A program made the position numbers and the translations under genes. A stretch of DNA of 8,486 bases from Caldithrix sp. (GTDB lineage: Bacteria; Zhuqueibacterota; Zhuqueibacteria; Oceanimicrobiales; Oceanimicrobiaceae): assembly GCA_004357015.1 (NCBI GenBank), contig SMXE01000093.1:1-8486 (forward strand), given 5' to 3'. Shown here piece by piece: positions 1-7,077 of this stretch. Every line of letters begins with the position of its first letter. Position 1 is the first letter of the stretch. Under the pieces are notes generated by a model, which saw only the letters and a list, made by a program, of their open reading frames with translations, was not told the DNA's origin and ran no database searches.

Positions 1-1
1 A

Positions 2-961
2 CTCGCCCGCGTACGGGAAGCCATCGGCTATTCCGGCCGCTCCGAGGTGTTTCGTTGGGAAAGCCAGATTGCAAATGATCGAATCAGTGTCATTGATGCT
101 ATCGCGCAGCGCAACGTGGCAGAAATTCAACTCAACAGTTTGTTACATCGGCCCGCTGAAGAACCGTTTGCGACAGAGGAGGTTGATCTGAACGATCCAT
201 CAATCGGCGCCAGCCAGGAGGGTCTGCTCGGCTATTATGATGATTTCCTGTCTTTTAAGCTCTTTCGCTCGTTCATGTCGCAGGAAGGGCTTGCCAATTC
301 GCCGGAGATTCTTGCCCTGGATGCCGCCATTTCAGCGAAAGAGCGCGAGCTTGTCTCGACGAGGAATTCGTTCTGGTCCCCTACCATCGCCCTACAGGCA
401 GATGTGACGCGAAGGTTCGACAGGGGCGGTGCCGGCTCCTCCGGTTCTGGTCTGCCGCCAGGCGCTGCCACTCGACCGGATGACACGGACTGGTCAATTG
501 GGCTGAGTGCATCTTTGCCCATTTTTGAAGGAGGCGCCCGGTTTTCCGACCGGGCACGTGCGAGCGAAGAACTTAAAGATCTCAAGCTTACCCGGCAGTC
601 GGCAGCAGAAAAAATCGAACAGCGTGTGCGTTCCGGGCTACATGTTGCCGGGGCCTCCCGGGCCGCGATTCAACTTTCCCGGGATGCCGCCGAAGCCGCC
701 AGAAAAAATCTTGACCTGATCACAGACTCGTACGCTCAGGGCATACTGGACATTCTGGTTTTACTTGATGCGCAAACCGCCTCACTCAACGCTGATCTCG
801 TTGCCGCCAATTCCGTCTATGATTTCATCATTGATCTCATGGAGGTGGAGCGTTCTACCGGCGGGTTCTATTATTTTGCGACTGAGGATGAGAGAACCGA
901 CTGGTTCATTCGCCTGAGGAAATTTTTTGAACAGGCGCGGGTGTCCACCGGCGGCAGATAG
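2..961 (+). CDS. TolC-family outer membrane efflux channel, 5'-truncated by window edge
   Basis: This is the outer-membrane channel of a tripartite efflux pump, a trimeric beta-barrel with an alpha-helical periplasmic tunnel. The frame is open to the left edge (from base 2, residues L-A-R-V-R-E-A-I-G-Y-S-G-R-S-E-V), so the GTG at 47 is internal and not a start. About 319 residues remain of a family that usually has 420-490. Visible are a long helical stretch after the start of the window, a Gly/Ser/Pro-rich loop near 420-480 expected of a barrel turn, a second helical hairpin, and the family-typical C-terminal motif Y-A-Q-G-I-L-D-I-L-V-L-L-D-A-Q (about 730-775), followed by a helix ending in E-R-S-T-G-G-F. 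The adaptor gene starts 88 bases downstream and the permease follows it, so this is the channel of that pump. Substrate is unknown. The family call is firm; the true start and signal peptide lie outside the window. Confidence 0.9.
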   Translation, partial: LARVREAIGYSGRSEVFRWESQIANDRISVIDAIAQRNVAEIQLNSLLHRPAEEPFATEEVDLNDPSIGASQEGLLGYYDDFLSFKLFRSFMSQEGLANSPEILALDAAISAKERELVSTRNSFWSPTIALQADVTRRFDRGGAGSSGSGLPPGAATRPDDTDWSIGLSASLPIFEGGARFSDRARASEELKDLKLTRQSAAEKIEQRVRSGLHVAGASRAAIQLSRDAAEAARKNLDLITDSYAQGILDILVLLDAQTASLNADLVAANSVYDFIIDLMEVERSTGGFYYFATEDERTDWFIRLRKFFEQARVSTGGR

Positions 962-1038
962 ACCATCTGTTGACGGCCTGAGGTTTACCAAGGTCCGAAC
1001 GAAAGTGCCATCATTTTGCGGAAAAGAATTTTTCATTC

Positions 1039-1045
1039 AAGGAGG
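1039..1045 (+). promoter_or_regulatory. Strong Shine-Dalgarno that decides the adaptor start
   Basis: AAGGAGG lies just upstream of two tandem ATG codons at 1047 and 1050. Spacing is 1 base to the first and 4 to the second, so 1050 is the more workable start. The frame is open much further upstream (to 927), but that extension overlaps the end of the channel gene and would bury the lipoprotein signal, so it is rejected. Confidence 0.75.
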
Positions 1046-1049
1046 CATG

Positions 1050-2138
1050 ATGAAAAGACATAAGAAACCTGAAGTTTTCCTTGTTTCCCTCTGTCTGATT
1101 CTACCATTCTTGTCATGTGGCAAGGAGCAGGCTGTCGAGGAGGTGCTTCGGCATGTACGTTATGTTGAGGTCTATTCGACCGGCGGCGGGCGACTGCGGA
1201 CATTCTCAGGATCTGCCAAATCCGGTGTAGAGTCCAACCTGAGTTTCAAAGTGGCGGGTACGATTAACCTTATACCCGTCAAGGTTGGCGACCGGGTTAA
1301 TAAAGGACAGTTGATCGCCCGGCTGGACCCCGAGGACTATCAACTCGCTACGCAGCAAGCTGATGCCGCGTTGGCGCAAGCGATCGCCCAGCAGCAAAAG
1401 GCCAGAGCAGACTACGAACGGGTGCGCCGTCTTTATGAAAACAAAAACGCCGCGAAAAGTGACCTCGACGCTGCAAGAGCGTCGCATGAATCAACCAAAG
1501 CGAGTGTGGAGTCTGCTCAAAAAAAGTTGGAGCTCGCCCGACTGCAGTTCAGTTACACCCGACTAAAAGCACCGAGCAAAGGCGCGATTGCTTCGGTCTA
1601 TCTTGAAGTCAATGAAAATGTTCAGCAGGGACAGACCGTGGTGATGATGACGGCCGGCGCTCAAATCGAGGTGCAACTGGCTATCCCGGAAATGTTGATC
1701 TCACAAGTCAAGCAGGGCAGTTCTGTTACGGTCAAGTTCGATGCGCTGCCCGGTAAGACCTTTCAGGCCACGGTGCGAGAGGTTGGCGTAGCAGCCACCG
1801 AGTTTGCAACCACTTACCCAGTCACGGCTCGCCTGATAGATGCAGATTCTTCAGTACGCTCAGGCATGGCGGCAGAAGTCTCCTTTGAATTCGGGTCAGG
1901 TGCTGAGAATGACCGTATCACTGTCCCGTCTTTCGCCGTTGCAGAAGACAGAGATGGGCGGTTCGTCTATGTTGTAGAGCCGGTCAGCGGGGACACAGCC
2001 AAGGTCAGCCGGATTGGCGTGAAGATAGGCGACCTGACATCGGCAGGTATCGAGATTCTCAGTGGATTGTCTGACGGAGACCTGGTGGTAACTGCGGGAG
2101 TTAGCAAGATCGAAGATGGACAGTTGGTGAAGCTTTAG
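1050..2138 (+). CDS. RND efflux periplasmic adaptor (membrane fusion protein), lipoprotein-type
   Basis: This periplasmic adaptor joins the RND permease to the TolC-type channel. From ATG 1050 it has 362 residues, normal for the family. The N-terminus has basic residues (K-R-H-K-K), a hydrophobic segment and F-L-S-C with Cys at residue 23, a slightly off-consensus lipobox (Phe at -3, Leu at -2), so it is probably lipid-anchored. The first half of the lipoyl domain is about residues 68-93 (V-A-G-T-I ... K-V-G-D-R-V-N-K-G-Q-L-I-A-R-L-D). An Ala/Gln/Lys-rich coiled-coil hairpin runs about 98-170, and the return lipoyl strand starts at L-K-A-P near 172. A beta-barrel (about 205-290) and a membrane-proximal domain follow, with V-P-S-F-A-V near the junction. 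It sits between channel and permease genes. A start at 1047 would add one Met. Family assignment is firm; drug or other substrate cannot be read from it. Confidence 0.93.
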   Translation: MKRHKKPEVFLVSLCLILPFLSCGKEQAVEEVLRHVRYVEVYSTGGGRLRTFSGSAKSGVESNLSFKVAGTINLIPVKVGDRVNKGQLIARLDPEDYQLATQQADAALAQAIAQQQKARADYERVRRLYENKNAAKSDLDAARASHESTKASVESAQKKLELARLQFSYTRLKAPSKGAIASVYLEVNENVQQGQTVVMMTAGAQIEVQLAIPEMLISQVKQGSSVTVKFDALPGKTFQATVREVGVAATEFATTYPVTARLIDADSSVRSGMAAEVSFEFGSGAENDRITVPSFAVAEDRDGRFVYVVEPVSGDTAKVSRIGVKIGDLTSAGIEILSGLSDGDLVVTAGVSKIEDGQLVKL

Positions 2139-2146
2139 AACTGATT

Positions 2147-2232
2147 ATTGATAATTGACGATTGAGATTTGCAGGGTTAACCGATGAGTAGCAATCGCCA
2201 ATAGTAAACACTGATCAATATACAATGGACAA
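2147..2232 (+). repeat. Heptad-spaced ATTG/CAAT repeats in opposing arms
   Basis: In the spacer between adaptor and permease, ATTGATA, ATTGACG and ATTGAGA follow each other directly (2147-2167). The other arm has CAATCGC and CAATAGT (2192-2205), then CAATATA and CAATGGA (2216-2229) followed by CAAC at 2230, each pair again spaced seven bases. The second arm is the reverse-complement theme of the first: TTGACGATTG (2155-2164) matches the complement of 2192-2201 at 9 of 10 bases, so the RNA could fold. The copies are degenerate, so this may be a decayed intergenic short-repeat family or a regulatory site. Confidence 0.5.
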
Positions 2233-2239
2233 CTGAATC

Positions 2240-5200
2240 ATGGACTTAACCAAAATTGCTCTGGAAAAACGAAGAATCACCGGCGTGGTGCTGCTTCTCA
2301 TTTTGGTGTCTGGTTTGCTGAGCTACAAGAATATGTCGCGGGCTGAAGACCCGGGCTTCATTATCCGGGCAGCACAGATTCGGACATTTTTCCCGGGCGC
2401 GAGTCCGGAGCGGGTGGAGTCGCTATTGACGGACAAGCTGGAGAAGAAAATTCAGGAGATGCCTGAGCTGGATTTCGTGGGTAGTACTTCAAAGTCGGGC
2501 ATTTCCATCATCACAGTCAACATCAAAGAAAGCTACTCAGACATGCGTCCCATTTGGGACAAACTGCGGCGGAAAGTAGACGATGCGAGGGGTGATTTAC
2601 CATCCGAAACCATCGGGCCGTTCGTGAACGATGAGTTCGGTGATGTTTTCGGTACGGTGATCGCGTTAACCGGGGAAGGGTTCACGTATGCCGAAATGAA
2701 AGAAATTGCAGACAATGTGCGGGATGAATTGTTGCTGATTGAGGAGATTGCCAAAGTAGACATCTATGGCGCCCAGGAGGAACGCGTTTTTGTCGAGTTT
2801 AGCAATGCCCGTCTGGCCGAGTTGGGCGTCTCGCCGGGACAGATGAAGAGCATCATCGAAGCGCGAAACATCATTTTCCCGGGCGGCGAGCTGTTTACCG
2901 AGGATGAGCAAATCGTGCTTGAACCGAGTGGTAATTTTGAGTCGGTGGAAGAACTAAGCCGGACCGTCATCAAATTGCCGGGCCAGTCGGGGCTGGTCTA
3001 TCTCGGTGATGTGACTCAGGTAAAACGTGGCTACATCGACCCGCCGACGTCTAAAGTCAATTTCAATGGCAATCCTGCCCTGGTTTTGGCAATCAGCATG
3101 CGCGCGGGCGGCAACATCATCACGCTCGGTGATGCCGTTCAGGAACAGGTGGCACGCTTCAAGTCCGTTTATCCCATCGGTATTGACTTTAACATTGTGT
3201 ATTTTCAGCCTGGGTTCGTCGACAAGAAAGTGAATGATTTTGTCATCAATCTCATCGAGGCTGTGGGCATCGTGATCCTTGTGATGCTCGTATTTCTGGG
3301 GCTGCGCACGGGTCTGGTGATCGCCAGCCTCATTCCTATGGCCATGGTGATGGCGCTTCTGATCATGGGATTTCTGGATATCGGGCTGGATCAAATGTCG
3401 CTGGCAGCGCTGATCATTGCCCTCGGCATGTTGGTGGATAATGCGATTGTCATGTCGGAATCCATTATGGTGCAAATGGAGGAAGGCAAGCCCGCCATGA
3501 AAGCAGCGTTCGACTCCGCCCGGGAGTTGCGGATTCCACTCCTGGTTTCCTCGCTCACGACAGCGGCGGCCTTCTTGCCGATCTATCTTGCCGAGTCAAC
3601 GGTTGGCGAATACACGTCGCCCATCTTCGAGGTGGTCACGATTACGCTGATAAGCTCGTGGATCCTGGCTTTGACGATGACGCCGCTTTTGTGCGTCCTT
3701 TTCATCAGAGTTAAGCCAAATGCACAAGATAAGGGGTTCAACTCAAAGTTCTACCGTACCTATCGCAAAACTCTGCTGCTTTTGCTGCGTCATCCAATGC
3801 TGACGGTGGTCGGCGCTGTCATTCTTTTGATCGCCGCCCTGCAATTGACGCCGTTCATTCCGAAAATCTTCTTTCCCGCCAACGATAAGCCGGTCATGTA
3901 TGGTGAGCTCAGGCTGCCGGTGGGAACGCCTCTGGCGAAAACAGAAAAGATGGTTTCCGAGCTTGATGCTTTCATTAAATCAGAGCTGCAAGTCGTGCCC
4001 GGCAAAGACGCTCACGCAAGCGATCGAGGTGTCCTCACCTGGTGTGCGTTTATTGGCAGCGGCGCGCCGAGATACAATCTTGGTTATGGCCCGGAGCCGC
4101 CAAGCCCTGAGTTTGCTTACTTGATATTCAATCTGACCAGTCGAGAGATAATGGATTCGGTGCTCATTCCCAAACTCGAGCGCTATTGCCGCAGCAATTT
4201 CCCGGACCTAACTGCGAAATTCGCGCCTCTGGCGCTTGGGCCGCCCGTCGATGCCCCGGTGCAGGTTCGTATCTCCGGCAAGGATATCGATAAGGTGTTT
4301 GAGATTGTTGAGCAGATGAAGGAAAGGCTGGGCCGAATTCAGGGAACAAAGGACATCACCGATAATTGGGGCCAGCGCACCAAGAAGCTTTTTGTACGAA
4401 TCAACCAGCCTCGTGCCCAGCGCGCAGGTTTAACGAGCCAGGATATTGCAATTTCACTACAATCCATCATGAGTGGCATCGAAACCACCGATTATCGTGA
4501 GGGCGACGAGGTCATCCCGGTTGTGTTGCGCTCCATCGCCGCGGACCGCAAAGATGTTGGTAAGCTGGAAAGCCACAATATTTATGTTCAGGCGACGGGC
4601 CAGGCCGTGCCGCTCAAACAAGTGGCGGACGTCGAGGTTCAGTTTCAGCCAGCAAAGATTCTGCGCCGCGACCGGCTCAAGACCGTGACCGTCGATGCGC
4701 AGTTGTTTCCCGGTTACAACGCCATCGCCATCGCCAATGAAATTGGGGCGTGGCTCAGTGAGGAAAGTACAATCTGGCCGATTGGGTACAAGTATGAGCT
4801 CGGTGGTGAAATCGAGGCATCCGGCAAAGCAAATGACTCCATCATGGTAAAACTACCCATCGCCGGCCTGCTTATCGTTCTACTGCTGGTGGGGCAATTC
4901 GATTCGCTACGCCGGCCTGCCATCATCTTGTTGACGATTCCCTTCGGTCTCATTGGCGTATTTATCGGTCTGGTGATCACACAGGAGCCACTCGGTTTTG
5001 TCGCTCTCCTGGGCATAATTGCACTCGCTGGCATCGTGATCAACAACGCCATTGTTCTCATCGATCGCATTAAGATCGAGATCGAAGAAAATGGCTTGGA
5101 TCCGGCACATGCGGTGGTGGAATCGGCGCAGCGCCGGCTGCGGCCCATCTTGCTCACCACCGCCACTACCGTCGGCGGCCTGGTGCCGCTGTGGCTGGGC

Positions 5201-5338
5201 GGCGGCCCCATGTTCGCGGCCATGGCAGTGGCAATCTTGTTCGGGCTAATGTTTGCCACGGTGCTGACTTTAGGGCTTGTGCCGACCCTGTATTCGATTT
5301 TCTTCAAGGTGAATTTCTCTGCGTTTGCCGAAGAATGA
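2240..5338 (+). CDS. RND efflux permease (AcrB/HAE1-like), inner membrane pump subunit
   Basis: This is the inner-membrane, ion-driven pump subunit that captures substrate and passes it to the channel. Its 1032 residues are typical. Visible in order: a short cytoplasmic start and TM1 (about 15-30); a first periplasmic loop with F-F-P-G-A-S-P-E-R-V-E typical of the porter domain; a TM2-TM6 block (about 335-485) with G-M-L-V-D-N-A-I-V-M in TM4; TM7 (about 515-540); a second periplasmic loop; and a TM8-TM12 block (about 865-1025) with G-I-V-I-N-N-A-I-V-L-I-D in TM10 and R-L-R-P-I-L-L-T-T. Compared with AcrB, Asp407 is kept (D400), Asp408 is Asn (N401) and Lys940 is Asn (N935), as in many RND subfamilies. 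The ATG at 2240 has no clear Shine-Dalgarno sequence; it is chosen because it precedes the conserved N-terminal helix. It is the third gene of the efflux operon. Substrate is unknown; there are no obvious metal-pump (CusA-type) features. Confidence 0.95.
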   Translation: MDLTKIALEKRRITGVVLLLILVSGLLSYKNMSRAEDPGFIIRAAQIRTFFPGASPERVESLLTDKLEKKIQEMPELDFVGSTSKSGISIITVNIKESYSDMRPIWDKLRRKVDDARGDLPSETIGPFVNDEFGDVFGTVIALTGEGFTYAEMKEIADNVRDELLLIEEIAKVDIYGAQEERVFVEFSNARLAELGVSPGQMKSIIEARNIIFPGGELFTEDEQIVLEPSGNFESVEELSRTVIKLPGQSGLVYLGDVTQVKRGYIDPPTSKVNFNGNPALVLAISMRAGGNIITLGDAVQEQVARFKSVYPIGIDFNIVYFQPGFVDKKVNDFVINLIEAVGIVILVMLVFLGLRTGLVIASLIPMAMVMALLIMGFLDIGLDQMSLAALIIALGMLVDNAIVMSESIMVQMEEGKPAMKAAFDSARELRIPLLVSSLTTAAAFLPIYLAESTVGEYTSPIFEVVTITLISSWILALTMTPLLCVLFIRVKPNAQDKGFNSKFYRTYRKTLLLLLRHPMLTVVGAVILLIAALQLTPFIPKIFFPANDKPVMYGELRLPVGTPLAKTEKMVSELDAFIKSELQVVPGKDAHASDRGVLTWCAFIGSGAPRYNLGYGPEPPSPEFAYLIFNLTSREIMDSVLIPKLERYCRSNFPDLTAKFAPLALGPPVDAPVQVRISGKDIDKVFEIVEQMKERLGRIQGTKDITDNWGQRTKKLFVRINQPRAQRAGLTSQDIAISLQSIMSGIETTDYREGDEVIPVVLRSIAADRKDVGKLESHNIYVQATGQAVPLKQVADVEVQFQPAKILRRDRLKTVTVDAQLFPGYNAIAIANEIGAWLSEESTIWPIGYKYELGGEIEASGKANDSIMVKLPIAGLLIVLLLVGQFDSLRRPAIILLTIPFGLIGVFIGLVITQEPLGFVALLGIIALAGIVINNAIVLIDRIKIEIEENGLDPAHAVVESAQRRLRPILLTTATTVGGLVPLWLGGGPMFAAMAVAILFGLMFATVLTLGLVPTLYSIFFKVNFSAFAEE

Positions 5339-5393
5339 GCTTTCATGTGCGACGCATTTCCGAGGCGCGTTGCTTGCCTGAGGAGTGTAGGGA

Positions 5394-6158
5394 ATGCCAA
5401 GGTTGGTAAAGTTTCTTAAAACGATATGGTCGATAAACGGTGTTGTCTTTCTCGTTTTTGTTTGGTTTTCAATCTATCCTCATATTCACGCCATGTTTCG
5501 ACCGCGACCCAAACCGCGTCGTCCCGGATTGATTGTTGGCGAAAAGCTGGAGAAGGCCAAAGAGAAAGGTTTGCGGCTGCAAGCCATCAAGATTGAATCC
5601 CCCAAGCTAATTGAATCGGTAGATTATTGGGTCTTACCGTTCTCACAGAGAGATTTGGATCGGCCTCAGGCATCTCAAGTGCGCCTACCGTATTGGGCCA
5701 ATTTGTACGCGGCTTCTTACGGTCCTTTTAACAACCTCTTTTTCTATAAATATGATGGTTCGGATGCGCACCTTCTTTTTTGATCGGAAGTTGTTAATTG
5801 TGATGTTTGCTTTTCCGGCCACTGAAAAAGGAAGATTCATTTACTATCTGGTTGTGGAGGAGGACACGAATAACGATGACGGGTGTACATGGATGACAAA
5901 CAGCATCTTTACCTGTCAGACTTGACCGGTAAGAATCTGAGACGTCTCGAATTTCCACATGGACAGGTTAATTATGTTTTCCCTGAGATGAAAACAGGCG
6001 ATCTCATAATCTCGGTAACTGAGGATACGAACCAGGATGGACAATTGACAGAAGCGGACTTTGATCTGTTAAAACGATTGAATGTTAATACAGGCGACCT
6101 TACGGATATCGTTGATGCAGATTTAGTTCGAAGAGTACAGGAGATAGCTTTTCAATGA
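5394..6158 (+). pseudogene. Frameshifted membrane-anchored protein with EF-hand-like calcium loops
   Basis: I read this as one gene of about 254 residues split into three frames. Part one (5394-5783) starts at ATG 5394 with AGGAG at 5381-5385. It has a transmembrane helix (about residues 12-30), a basic Pro/Arg-rich stretch and a conserved-looking region (Y-W-A-N-L-Y-A-A-S-Y-G-P-F-N-N-L), then stops at TGA directly after a six-T run (5776-5781). Dropping one T reads on as L-L-F-D-R-K-L-L-I-V through E-E-D-T-N-N-D-D-G. At GGG 5881-5883 a second shift, equivalent to one missing G, restores the frame ending at 6158. That part has S-D-L-T-G-K-N-L-R-R-L and a canonical EF-hand loop D-T-N-Q-D-G-Q-L-T-E-A-D. 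The two shifts cancel and both lie in homopolymers, so this is either a young pseudogene or two sequencing errors. Loops of this kind bind calcium; the topology suggests a membrane-anchored, probably periplasmic domain. Cellular role is unknown. The start is 55 bases after the permease stop. Confidence 0.7.
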
Positions 6159-6206
6159 GACCGATTGTAACTTGGCCATGCGAAGATTTCGAACAAGGAG
6201 TGTAGA

Positions 6207-6677
6207 ATGTCCCCAAAAGTTTCAAATTTCGACAAACTGGTTCGGCAGGTTGAAGATATTTTTGTCGACAACATTCCATTCAACAAACTTTTGGGAATGC
6301 ACATCGAAAGTTTGGACTTTGATTGTGCAAAAGTCCGAATCGATATGCGGGAGGAGTTGGTTGGAAACTTCATGCAGGGGATTCTGCACGGCGGCGTCAT
6401 CGCTTCGGTGCTGGACGTTACAGGCGGCATGACTGCATTCCTCGGCCAGGTAAAAAAGATGGGTGACATCCCTGATCAGGCAAAGCTGCAGCGCCTCGCC
6501 ACGTTCGGTACCATCGATCTAAGAGTCGACTATCTGCGTCCCGGCAAGGGGAAATACTTCATTTCAGAGGGCCGGGTCCTGCGCGCCGGCAACAAAGTGG
6601 TGGTTACGCGGACGGAGCTTTTTAATGAAGCACGGGATTTGATCGCCGCCGGCATCGGGACCTACGTCGCTGTCTGA
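6207..6677 (+). CDS. Hotdog-fold acyl-CoA thioesterase, PaaI/YigI-like
   Basis: This is a cytoplasmic thioesterase of the hotdog fold, predicted to hydrolyse an acyl- or aryl-CoA thioester. Its 156 residues match the family, which includes E. coli YigI. The active-site motif is L-H-G-G-V-I-A-S-V-L-D (His61, Gly62, Gly63, Asp70), preceded by Asn54 in V-G-N-F-M-Q-G. In PaaI-type enzymes the HGG turn contacts the thioester and an Asp/Glu on the central helix is catalytic. Later strands V-D-Y-L-R-P-G and G-R-V-L-R-A-G-N-K-V-V-V are typical of the fold's sheet, and the protein ends with A-A-G-I-G-T-Y. The start is supported by AAGGAG at 6195-6200, six bases before ATG. It lies 48 bases after the broken EF-hand gene. 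The acyl substrate cannot be deduced; the YigI comparison suggests medium/long-chain acyl-CoA, but that is inference. Confidence 0.88.
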   Translation: MSPKVSNFDKLVRQVEDIFVDNIPFNKLLGMHIESLDFDCAKVRIDMREELVGNFMQGILHGGVIASVLDVTGGMTAFLGQVKKMGDIPDQAKLQRLATFGTIDLRVDYLRPGKGKYFISEGRVLRAGNKVVVTRTELFNEARDLIAAGIGTYVAV

Positions 6678-6697
6678 CCGTTTTACGCTAATTCGAA

Positions 6698-6726
6698 GGC
6701 CACGGTTGTGACGCTGGCCAGATTTT
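6698..6726 (+). terminator. Weak terminator-like hairpin after the thioesterase
   Basis: GGCCA (6698-6702) pairs with TGGCC (6715-6719); CG/CG inside can extend the stem with one bulged base. It is followed by AGATTTT. The stem is short and the T-tract poor, so it is only a candidate terminator, 21 bases after the stop codon. Confidence 0.25.
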
Positions 6727-6743
6727 CGTGCCGCCATGCCAGG

Positions 6744-6783
6744 TATTCTTGCGAAGATTCAACTCAAAACCTTCGCAAGGGTG
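6744..6783. repeat. Strong inverted repeat / RNA hairpin
   Basis: CTTGCGAAG (6748-6756) and CTTCGCAAG (6771-6779) are perfect 9-base inverted arms around a 14-base A-rich loop. In RNA on the + strand, U-G and A-U pairs extend the stem by four pairs to 6744/6783. No T-tract follows, so it is not a typical intrinsic terminator. It could be a REP-like element, an mRNA-end stabilising hairpin or an operator. Confidence 0.6.
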
Positions 6784-6807
6784 GCGCTGCCAACCCGCAG
6801 TTTTGAC

Positions 6808-6836
6808 TTGATTGCCCGGGGAAAAATACCTACTAT
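6808..6836 (+). promoter_or_regulatory. Candidate sigma70-type promoter
   Basis: TTGATT (6808-6813) and TACTAT (6831-6836) are separated by 17 bases; each matches consensus at 4 of 6 positions. It would fire just upstream of the possible small relic at 6849 and 240 bases before the M50 gene. Such pairs occur by chance in A/T-rich spacers. Confidence 0.2.
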
Positions 6837-6848
6837 TCTAAGGCGCTA

Positions 6849-6951
6849 ATGCTGAATCGCGATCAACAAGTCAGGAGATGGTTTGAATATGGCCCCATTT
6901 TTTGATGCTCTGGTCAAGGGTAACGAGTGGTGCGGCGAGTTTCAGGCTTGA
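6849..6951 (+). pseudogene. Possible short coding relic with a one-base frameshift
   Basis: ATG 6849 (AAGG five bases upstream) opens 18 codons ending ...R-W-F-E-Y-G-P-I-F, then TGA straight after a six-T run (6898-6903). If one T is removed the frame continues as D-A-L-V-K-G-N-E-W-C-G-E-F-Q-A and stops at 6949-6951, giving 34 residues. Alternatively an ATG at 6889 gives a 20-residue reading with AGGAG 11 bases upstream. I recognise no family. The composition looks coding-like, but at this length it may be chance or the remnant of a larger lost gene. Confidence 0.2.
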
Positions 6952-7077
6952 GGCAACAATGATTCTGTCCGCAATTGCGGGCGAATGATATCCAAAATTT
7001 TCAGACTATTGGGAGTATGGTTATACACAAAAATAAACGCAAGAATGTTTTGAGAATGAGCACGAATTCTTGATTTG

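Larger units (their letters stand above)
6678..7077. other. 400-base gene-free spacer
   Basis: Between the thioesterase and the M50 protease I see no complete gene. It contains a weak terminator-like hairpin (6698-6726), a strong inverted repeat (6744-6783), a weak promoter candidate (6808-6836) and a possible short coding relic (6849-6951). From 6952 to 7077 nothing is supported; the last part is A/T-rich and probably holds the protease promoter, but no convincing -35/-10 pair is seen. Confidence 0.6.

Noticed and set aside
927..1049. Upstream extension of the adaptor frame
   Set aside because: It overlaps the channel gene end, has no RBS, and would put 40 residues before a well-formed signal sequence.
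2954..3475. Minus-strand open frame, His/Asp-rich, 173 codons
   Set aside because: It is antisense to the TM2-TM4 region of the permease; the His/Asp richness is the complement of the hydrophobic Met/Ile/Val codons.
4714..5400. Long minus-strand open frame (228 codons) over the end of the permease gene
   Set aside because: It is antisense to the conserved TM8-TM12 block of the RND permease; its composition (Ser/Met/Thr-rich, no motif) is that of a shadow frame.
5883..6158. Separate 91-codon gene from GTG 5883
   Set aside because: The only purine-rich RBS (5856-5863) is 19 bases away, and the piece continues the upstream protein after one frame correction.
6671..6688. GTCTGACCG at the thioesterase stop resembling the mobile element end
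   Set aside because: The match is nine bases, lies partly in coding sequence and has no partner repeat nearby; probably chance.
6999..7027. Possible promoter TTTCAG/TATACA before the M50 gene
   Set aside because: The -35 matches consensus poorly; not enough to call.
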